Origin: Loktanella sp.
Lineage (GTDB): Bacteria; Pseudomonadota; Alphaproteobacteria; Rhodobacterales; Rhodobacteraceae
Assembly: GCA_003551805.1 (NCBI GenBank)
Contig: PUNR01000259.1
Span: 1 to 5,260 of the forward strand
Reading direction: 5' to 3'
Length of the DNA: 5,260 nt
Position numbers and translations under genes: made by a program. A model generated the notes under the pieces. It was not told where the DNA came from. It searched no databases and saw only the letters and a program-made list of their open reading frames with translations. This document shows, piece by piece, positions 1 to 3,294 of the stretch. The stretch's first letter is position 1. Each line of letters begins with the position of its first letter.

Positions 1-1
1 A

Positions 2-67
2 GCCGCGACCGGCCCTGCCGCCGATACTTTGGTCTATCGCCACCCGAAGGGACAAGCGCATGTCTGA
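2..67 (+). CDS. C-terminal end of an upstream gene, probably a GNAT-family N-acetyltransferase (partial)
   Basis: A frame open from the window edge encodes 21 residues, including DTLVYRHP near the end, and stops at TGA 65-67. It overlaps the start of the chorismate mutase gene by 8 nt (ATGTCTGA), which is typical of translationally coupled genes. From memory, the gene just before chorismate mutase in Rhodobacterales genomes (ffh - GNAT acetyltransferase - chorismate mutase - rpsP) is a GNAT acetyltransferase, and a Tyr-Arg-His-Pro-like tail fits that family. Too little is visible to see a catalytic or acetyl-CoA binding motif. The reading frame is reasonably supported by the overlap, whereas the family name is inferred from context. 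Confidence 0.45.
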   Translation, partial: AATGPAADTLVYRHPKGQAHV

Positions 68-356
68 CACCACCACCCGCGCCGCCGAAATCCTCAAAGG
101 TCACCGCGCCAGCATCGATCGGCTGGATGCGATCCTTGTCTATACCTTGGGCGAACGTTTCAAACACACACAGGCCGTGGGCCGGCTCAAAGCCGAACAC
201 GCCCTGCCCCCGTCCGATCCGGCGCGCGAAGCAGCCCAGATCGCACGGTTGACCGATCTTGCGGAACAGGCCGATCTGGACCCTGAATTCGCCAAGAAAT
301 TCCTGAACTTCATCATTCAGGAAGTGATTCAACATCACAAACAACACCAATCGTAG
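60..356 (+). CDS. Chorismate mutase, AroQ class, monofunctional
   Basis: This 98-residue all-helical protein should convert chorismate to prephenate, the branch step to phenylalanine and tyrosine, in the cytoplasm. It aligns over its whole length with the mutase domain of E. coli PheA. The substrate-binding residues are kept: R16 (E. coli R11), R33 (R28), K44 (K39), D52 (D48) and R55 (R51), with E56 following. In the last helix, FIIQEVIQHHKQ, my alignment puts V86 at E. coli S84 and H90 at E. coli Q88; this histidine variant seems usual in alphaproteobacterial homologues. There is no prephenate dehydratase, dehydrogenase or ACT domain, so it is a stand-alone enzyme. A Shine-Dalgarno AAGGGA at 47-52 sits 7 nt before the ATG and supports this start, which overlaps the upstream gene by 8 nt. 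Its place beside rpsP is a lineage-typical arrangement rather than a functional link. Confidence 0.9.
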   Translation: MSDTTTRAAEILKGHRASIDRLDAILVYTLGERFKHTQAVGRLKAEHALPPSDPAREAAQIARLTDLAEQADLDPEFAKKFLNFIIQEVIQHHKQHQS

Positions 357-374
357 GGCGGGGTTCACCCCGCC
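357..374 (+). promoter_or_regulatory. GC-rich hairpin between chorismate mutase and rpsP
   Basis: GGCGGGG (357-363) and CCCCGCC (368-374) form a perfect 7-bp stem around a TTCA loop, starting at the base after the mutase stop codon. No T-tract follows directly; the nearest run, TTTTT at 386-390, is 11 nt away. It is therefore not a standard intrinsic terminator. It may protect 3' ends, mark a processing site or dampen read-through between the mutase and the highly expressed rpsP. The structure is seen directly; the role is inferred. Confidence 0.5.
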
Positions 375-404
375 ACCCCCTGACATTTTTAAAGGAGAAC
401 TCAA

Positions 405-791
405 ATGTCTATGAAAATCCGGCTCGCCCGTGGCGGCTCCAAGAAACGCCCTTACTACGCGATTGTCGCTGCTGACAGCCGCATGCCACGCGATGGCCGT
501 TTCATCGAAAAACTGGGCACCTATGCGCCAATGCTGCCAAAAGACAGCGAAGACCGCGTGCGCATGGATATGGACCGTATCCAGCACTGGCTGGGCCAAG
601 GCGCGCAGCCAACAGACCGCGTTGCACGTATGCTCGAAACTGCTGGCGTGCTGCCGAAAAAAGACCGTGCCAACCTGAAAAAAGGCACACCCGGCAAAGC
701 CGCAACCAAGCGCGCCGAAGAAAAAGCTGCCAAAGCGGCTGCTGCTGAAGAAGCCGCAAACGCCCCCGCCGAGGAAGCCGCCGCAGAATAA
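405..791 (+). CDS. rpsP: 30S ribosomal protein S16
   Basis: S16 is a primary assembly protein of the small subunit body that binds 16S rRNA. Residues 3-85 form the canonical core: MKIRLARGGSKKRPYY at the start, then VAADSR, the GRFIEKLGTYAP segment, and DRIQHWLGQGAQPTDRVARML with a leucine-rich end. At 128 residues it is about 45 longer than E. coli S16 (82). The extra part (about 92-128) is a low-complexity Ala/Glu/Lys tail, as is common in alphaproteobacteria and probably disordered. A strong Shine-Dalgarno, AAAGGAGA at 391-398, decides the start at 405. The ATG at 411 is a possible alternative that would remove only two residues, but it is spaced less well. This is the first gene of the rpsP-rimM-trmD-rplS cluster, and hairpins lie on both sides of it. 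Confidence 0.98.
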   Translation: MSMKIRLARGGSKKRPYYAIVAADSRMPRDGRFIEKLGTYAPMLPKDSEDRVRMDMDRIQHWLGQGAQPTDRVARMLETAGVLPKKDRANLKKGTPGKAATKRAEEKAAKAAAAEEAANAPAEEAAAE

Positions 792-801
792 GCGGCGGAT
801 C

Positions 802-827
802 GTTGCCCGGGTCTTGACCCGGGCGAC
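802..827 (+). promoter_or_regulatory. Long GC-rich hairpin after rpsP
   Basis: Bases 802-812 pair with 817-827 to give an 11-bp stem (10 Watson-Crick pairs and one T-G pair, 804 with 825) around a CTTG loop. The core is GCCCGGGT/ACCCGGGC. It begins 10 nt after the rpsP stop. No T-tract follows, so it is not a complete intrinsic terminator. In E. coli, RimM and TrmD are made at far lower levels than S16 and L19 through mRNA structure in the same operon. A hairpin here could serve a similar end by stabilising the rpsP 3' end, attenuating transcription or limiting ribosome entry to the next gene. That role is inference. Confidence 0.6.
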
Positions 828-841
828 ACCCCAACCACCAG

Positions 842-994
842 ATGTTTCGCTTGCTCCGCACCTTCATCCTTGTGATGTTCGCCTTTGTGGCGGGGATGCT
901 CTATGAACGCAGCGGCCAGCAGGAAATTTGCGAAAACGGTGGCGGACTCTGGATATCCAACATCTGTCTCGCAGCGGAGATGATCAATGAATGA
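842..994 (+). CDS. Small single-pass membrane protein with a paired-cysteine C-terminal motif (unannotated microprotein)
   Basis: An ATG-initiated frame of 50 codons fills the rpsP-rimM gap and ends at TGA 992-994, overlapping the rimM start by 8 nt (ATGAATGA). The product starts MFRLLRTF, with Arg3 and Arg6 before a hydrophobic segment (about residues 7-20, FILVMFAFVAG). Then come a short charged stretch (ER) and a soluble end with Cys30, a triple Gly (33-35), Trp37 and Cys42. The arginines predict N-in/C-out topology, putting both cysteines in the periplasm where they could form a disulfide. No other start exists after the in-frame stop at 815-817. I see no clear Shine-Dalgarno before 842, so initiation may be weak. 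The 8-nt overlap and protein-like pattern argue that it is real. I recall similar small proteins with a C...GG.W....C pattern at this locus in related bacteria but cannot verify that here. Function unknown. Confidence 0.7.
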   Translation: MFRLLRTFILVMFAFVAGMLYERSGQQEICENGGGLWISNICLAAEMINE

Positions 995-1505
995 CCGCGT
1001 TATCGTCGGCATGATCGGCGGCTCTTTCGGGGTCAAGGGCGAGGTGCGGCTGAAATCCTTCTGCGCTGACCCGATGGCCATCGCCGATTACACACCTCTT
1101 TATACCGAAAACGGCGACAGCATCACGCAGGTCGTGCTGACCGGCCAGCTCAAGGGCGGCTTCACCGCCCGTCTGTCCGGTGTCGTCACCAAAGAAGATG
1201 CAGACGCCCTGCGCAACATCGCCCTTTACGCCGAACGCGCTACGATGCCGTCGTTGCCGGATGATGAATACTATTACGCCGATCTGATCGGAATGACAGT
1301 GCTGGACACTGGCGGCACCAAATTGGGTCAGGTCAAATCGGTCGTCGATCATGGCGCTGGTGCGATCCTCGAACTGCACGTGCCGGGGCAAGCCGAAACC
1401 GTGCTTTTGCCCTTTACCCAAGCCGCCGTGCCGACCGTTGATCTGGCCGCAGGCCGCATAATCGCTGACCCGCCTGCCGGGTTGTTTCCCGACAATGACG
1501 GATGA
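987..1505 (+). CDS. rimM: Ribosome maturation factor RimM
   Basis: RimM helps assemble the 3' domain (head) of the 30S subunit and binds S19. The 172-residue length is normal. The N-terminal RimM domain (about 5-86) opens with the signature VGMIGGSFGVKGEVRLKSF. The usual His of the HGxxGE-type motif is Phe14 here, a change I believe is common in Rhodobacterales. The C-terminal PRC-barrel (about 92-166) carries DEYYYADLIGMTV, then LGQVKSVVDHGAGAILEL and a PFTQAAVPTVDL segment. A Shine-Dalgarno GGAG at 976-979, inside the preceding small gene, lies 7 nt before the ATG. Translation is probably coupled to that gene through the 8-nt overlap and to trmD through an 11-nt overlap. Confidence 0.96.
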   Translation: MNDRVIVGMIGGSFGVKGEVRLKSFCADPMAIADYTPLYTENGDSITQVVLTGQLKGGFTARLSGVVTKEDADALRNIALYAERATMPSLPDDEYYYADLIGMTVLDTGGTKLGQVKSVVDHGAGAILELHVPGQAETVLLPFTQAAVPTVDLAAGRIIADPPAGLFPDNDG

Positions 1506-2289
1506 ACCCCATCGCGCCATTGGCCGCAAATCGATCAGCGCGACCCTGAAACCGCGTGAATTGATGACCGATACGCCAACGCTGGCGGGCGCATGGATGG
1601 CGCAGATCATCACCCTGTTCCCGCAATCCTTTCCGGGCGTGCTGGGCGAAAGCCTGACCGGCCGCGCGCTGCAAGACGGGCTGTGGCAGTTGCAAACCTA
1701 TGACTTGCGCGCACATGGCATCGGCAAACACCGCAATGTCGATGACACACCTGCGGGCGGCGGTGCGGGCATGGTCCTGCGCCCCGATGTGCTGGAATCC
1801 GCGATACTTGAGGCCCGCAACAGCGCCAGAGGCATCATGCCACTGGTCTATCTGTCGCCACGCGGTCGCCGGTTTGACCAATCCATGGCACGCAACTGGG
1901 CGCGGATGGACGGTGTCACCCTGCTTTGCGGCCGCTTTGAAGGCGTCGATGAACGGGTGATCCAGCATTTCGGCATCACCGAGGTGTCTTTGGGCGATTT
2001 CGTCCTGACCGGTGGTGAAATCGCCGCGCAAGCGATGATTGACGCCACCGTTCGCCTGCTACCCGGCGTGCTGGGCAATGCCGAAAGTGCGGTCGAGGAA
2101 AGCCATGCCAACGGGCTGCTCGAACATCCGCAATACACCAAACCCGCCCTATGGCAGGGCCAATCCATCCCTGATGTGCTGATGTCCGGCAACCATGCCA
2201 AAATCGCCGCATGGCGCCGCGCGATGTCCGAACAGATCACGCAGGTTCGCAGGCCCGATCTTTGGGCGGCTTATCAAGACAAGTCTTGA
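1495..2289 (+). CDS. trmD: tRNA (guanine-N1)-methyltransferase TrmD
   Basis: TrmD is a SPOUT-class (trefoil-knot) dimeric enzyme that uses S-adenosylmethionine to make m1G37 next to the anticodon, preventing +1 frameshifts. The conserved blocks are present in order: TLFPQSFPGVLGESLTGRAL (40-59), KHRNVDDTPAGGGAGMVLRPD (78-98, also D83/D84), LSPRGRRFDQ (120-129), CGRFEGVDER (145-154), SLGDFVLTGGE (165-175), D183 (matching the catalytic Asp169 of E. coli) and EHPQYTKPALW (210-220). The first 35 residues, which include GRKSISATLKPREL, precede the usual start point of the family. I believe this leader is common in Rhodobacterales TrmD. Internal ATGs at 1564 and 1597 are possible but lack a ribosome binding site, so I keep 1495, which overlaps rimM by 11 nt. 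Expression is probably coupled to rimM. Confidence 0.96.
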   Translation: MTDEPHRAIGRKSISATLKPRELMTDTPTLAGAWMAQIITLFPQSFPGVLGESLTGRALQDGLWQLQTYDLRAHGIGKHRNVDDTPAGGGAGMVLRPDVLESAILEARNSARGIMPLVYLSPRGRRFDQSMARNWARMDGVTLLCGRFEGVDERVIQHFGITEVSLGDFVLTGGEIAAQAMIDATVRLLPGVLGNAESAVEESHANGLLEHPQYTKPALWQGQSIPDVLMSGNHAKIAAWRRAMSEQITQVRRPDLWAAYQDKS

Positions 2290-2314
2290 TCGCAACAGCA
2301 CTTGCGCCTATACG
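2286..2314 (+). promoter_or_regulatory. Candidate sigma-70-type promoter for rplS-rpmE
   Basis: TTGATC (2286-2291) and TATACG (2309-2314) are separated by exactly 17 nt and match the TTGACA/TATAAT consensus at 4 of 6 positions each. They overlap the trmD stop codon. A start near 2320 would give an rplS leader of about 220 nt. This would let L19 and L31 be made independently of RimM and TrmD. It is a sequence-only match and such matches also arise by chance. Confidence 0.3.
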
Positions 2315-2435
2315 CCACTCAGCTTGGGTCGGGTACACTGATTCCGGGCAAAGGGTTTATGGAACCACTGGATCATGTGGGGCACTTACGTTGGTGCCGA
2401 TCGCACCAGACAGGCCGGACAACCTGCATAAAACG

Positions 2436-2531
2436 ATGACGCAATCTCTGACGGGCGGTGCGCCGGACCCGGAAAACGATCAGAGCTATTCGTTGTGGCA
2501 ACAACATTGCGGACCACCGCAAGCATCATAA
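2436..2531 (+). CDS. Doubtful 31-codon open frame just before rplS
   Basis: An ATG at 2436 opens 31 codons ending at TAA 2529-2531, and the stop lies within the TAAGGAG ribosome binding site of rplS. The middle (GGAPDPENDQSYSLWQQ) looks protein-like, and the stop/Shine-Dalgarno overlap resembles the rplS-rpmE junction. Against it, there is no Shine-Dalgarno before 2436, the last codons (GGA, CCA, GCA, TCA) are unlike neighbouring genes, and the last 16 codons cover the hairpin at 2507-2522. It could be a leader peptide, a remnant or chance. Confidence 0.2.
   Translation: MTQSLTGGAPDPENDQSYSLWQQHCGPPQAS
2507..2522 (+). promoter_or_regulatory. Hairpin immediately upstream of the rplS ribosome binding site
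   Basis: TTGCGG (2507-2512) and CCGCAA (2517-2522) form a perfect 6-bp stem with an ACCA loop. It ends 6 nt before the Shine-Dalgarno TAAGGAG (2529-2535). It does not sequester that site but is close enough to affect 30S loading or to be a protein-binding element. The structure is seen directly; the role is inferred. Confidence 0.4.
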
Positions 2532-2543
2532 GGAGCGTTTCAG

Positions 2544-2927
2544 ATGAACCTGATCGCACAGATCGAAGCGGAGCAAATCGCTGCGCTGGGGAAAACTATC
2601 CCCGATTTCAAAGCGGGTGACACCATCCGCGTCGGTTACAAAGTGACCGAAGGCACACGTACCCGTGTGCAGAATTACGAAGGCGTCTGCATCGCCCGCA
2701 AGAACGGGTCAGGCATTGCCGGTTCGTTCACCGTGCGCAAGATTTCCTTTGGTGAAGGCGTGGAACGTGTGTTCCCGCTGCATTCCACCAACATCGACAG
2801 CATCGAAGTTGTCCGTCGTGGCCGTGTGCGCCGCGCGAAACTGTATTACCTGCGCGCCCGTCGCGGTAAATCCGCACGTATCGCAGAGGACACAAACTAT
2901 TCCGCCCCCAAGGGCGCCAAAGCATAA
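2544..2927 (+). CDS. rplS: 50S ribosomal protein L19
   Basis: L19 lies at the 30S-50S interface and takes part in intersubunit bridge contacts. The 127-residue product shows the whole family pattern: an N-terminal helix (MNLIAQIEAEQIAAL), FKAGDTIRVGYKVTEGTRTRVQ (22-43), YEGVCIARKN, SFTVRKISFGEGVERVFPLHS (61-81), then the hallmark basic stretch IEVVRRGRVRRAKLYYLR (87-104) and RRGKSARI. A short Lys/Ala tail follows. The Shine-Dalgarno TAAGGAG at 2529-2535, 8 nt before the ATG, is strong and fits high-level translation. The gene is separated from trmD by an unusual 254-nt gap, while rpmE follows after 11 nt with its Shine-Dalgarno over the rplS stop. Confidence 0.98.
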   Translation: MNLIAQIEAEQIAALGKTIPDFKAGDTIRVGYKVTEGTRTRVQNYEGVCIARKNGSGIAGSFTVRKISFGEGVERVFPLHSTNIDSIEVVRRGRVRRAKLYYLRARRGKSARIAEDTNYSAPKGAKA

Positions 2928-2938
2928 GGACCCGCGTT

Positions 2939-3160
2939 ATGAAGCAAGGTATTCACCCCGATTATCACATCATCGACGTGAAATTCACCGATGGCACCGT
3001 GGTCCAGATGAAATCCACCTGGGGCAAGGAAGGCGATCAGATGTCGCTTGAAATCGACCCTTCCGTGCACCCTGCATGGACCGGTGGCGGCACCCGCCTG
3101 ATGGACGCCGGCGGCCGCGTGTCCAAGTTCAAGAACAAATACGCCGGTCTGGGTTTCTGA
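2939..3160 (+). CDS. rpmE: 50S ribosomal protein L31, cysteine-free (zinc-independent) form
   Basis: L31 bridges the 50S central protuberance and the 30S head. The 73-residue product starts MKQGIHPDYH and carries TDGT, STWGKEG, the HPAWTGG segment (44-50) and the GGRVSKFKNKYAGLG ending (58-72). It has no cysteine at all: the four zinc ligands of E. coli L31 are missing, and the CSKCHP segment corresponds to DPSVHP here. I believe zinc-free L31 is the ordinary form in alphaproteobacteria. The ribosome binding site TAAGGA (2925-2930) overlaps the rplS stop codon and lies 8 nt before the ATG, so the two genes are likely co-transcribed and coupled. The operon ends just after with an intrinsic terminator. 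Confidence 0.97.
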   Translation: MKQGIHPDYHIIDVKFTDGTVVQMKSTWGKEGDQMSLEIDPSVHPAWTGGGTRLMDAGGRVSKFKNKYAGLGF

Positions 3161-3184
3161 TCCGTCACATTCCCGATGACAATC

Positions 3185-3220
3185 AAAGGCCACATGCAAC
3201 AGCATGTGGCCTTTTTCTTT
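3185..3220 (+). terminator. Intrinsic terminator of the ribosomal protein operon
   Basis: AAAGGCCACATGC (3185-3197) pairs perfectly with GCATGTGGCCTTT (3202-3214) around an AACA loop. The run TTTTTCTTT (3212-3220) forms the T-tract. It lies 24 nt after the rpmE stop and separates the housekeeping block from the chemoreceptor gene. Confidence 0.95.
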
Positions 3221-3280
3221 GTGCGGGGCAGTAAGTCTTAATTCATACTTTGGGTTTATCACCACGGAACATCCCTAAAC

Positions 3281-3294
3281 AGGAGCGGACCGTG
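3281..3294 (+). promoter_or_regulatory. Ribosome binding site and GTG start of the chemoreceptor gene
   Basis: AGGAG (3281-3285) sits 6 nt before GTG 3292-3294. The frame can be extended to a TTG at 3250, but that codon has no Shine-Dalgarno and would add 14 polar residues before the first membrane helix. The GTG start gives a short cytoplasmic N-terminus (about 10 residues) before the helix, as expected for the family. Confidence 0.8.

Larger units (their letters stand above)
2290..2543 (+). promoter_or_regulatory. Structured 254-nt region between trmD and rplS; possible rplS mRNA leader
   Basis: No convincing gene fills this gap, although the rest of the cluster is packed or overlapping. 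It can form GGCAC (2381-2385) with GTGCC (2394-2398), or alternatively GGTGC (2393-2397) with GCACC (2403-2407). The two stems share bases, so only one can form at a time. Further down are a short GGCG/CGCC stem (2454-2457 with 2461-2464) and a 6-bp hairpin just before the ribosome binding site. Ribosomal protein genes are often autoregulated through such leaders, and L19 leaders are described in other phyla. I cannot match this one to a known family. The frame spanning 2211-2531 also stays open here but uses rare-looking codons. Confidence 0.4.

Noticed and set aside
357..390. Intrinsic terminator after chorismate mutase
   Set aside because: The hairpin is good, but the T-run is 11 nt beyond the stem and the rpsP ribosome binding site follows at once. 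It was kept only as a hairpin.
680..790. Tandem repeat in the rpsP 3' end
   Set aside because: The repeated GCC/GCT/GAA codons reflect the Ala/Glu/Lys tail of S16 and do not form regular units of fixed length.
521..1081. 186-codon minus-strand open frame across rpsP, the microprotein and rimM
   Set aside because: It is antisense to well-supported genes, with an Ala/Ser-rich composition arising from the rpsP Ala/Glu tail. It has no recognisable domain.
984..1613. 209-codon minus-strand open frame over rimM and the start of trmD
   Set aside because: It is a shadow of conserved coding sequence on the other strand, with no family resemblance.
1414..2031. 205-codon minus-strand open frame over rimM/trmD
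   Set aside because: It lies almost entirely antisense to trmD, whose protein motifs are unmistakable.
2211..2531. 106-codon plus-strand frame beginning inside trmD and ending before rplS
   Set aside because: Its ATG lies inside trmD in another frame, codon choice in the gap (ATA, AGG, TCA, GGA) is unlike neighbouring genes, and no domain is visible. Only its last 31 codons are kept, as a doubtful candidate.
2665..3051. 128-codon plus-strand frame overlapping rplS and rpmE
   Set aside because: It is out of frame with two clear ribosomal proteins, and its Cys/Pro/Arg-rich composition is typical of a shifted frame.
3221..3280. Promoter for the chemoreceptor gene
   Set aside because: CATACT at 3244-3249 resembles a -10 box, but I found no matching -35 box at proper spacing and no clear flagellar sigma-28 pattern. 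A promoter must exist near here but I cannot place it.
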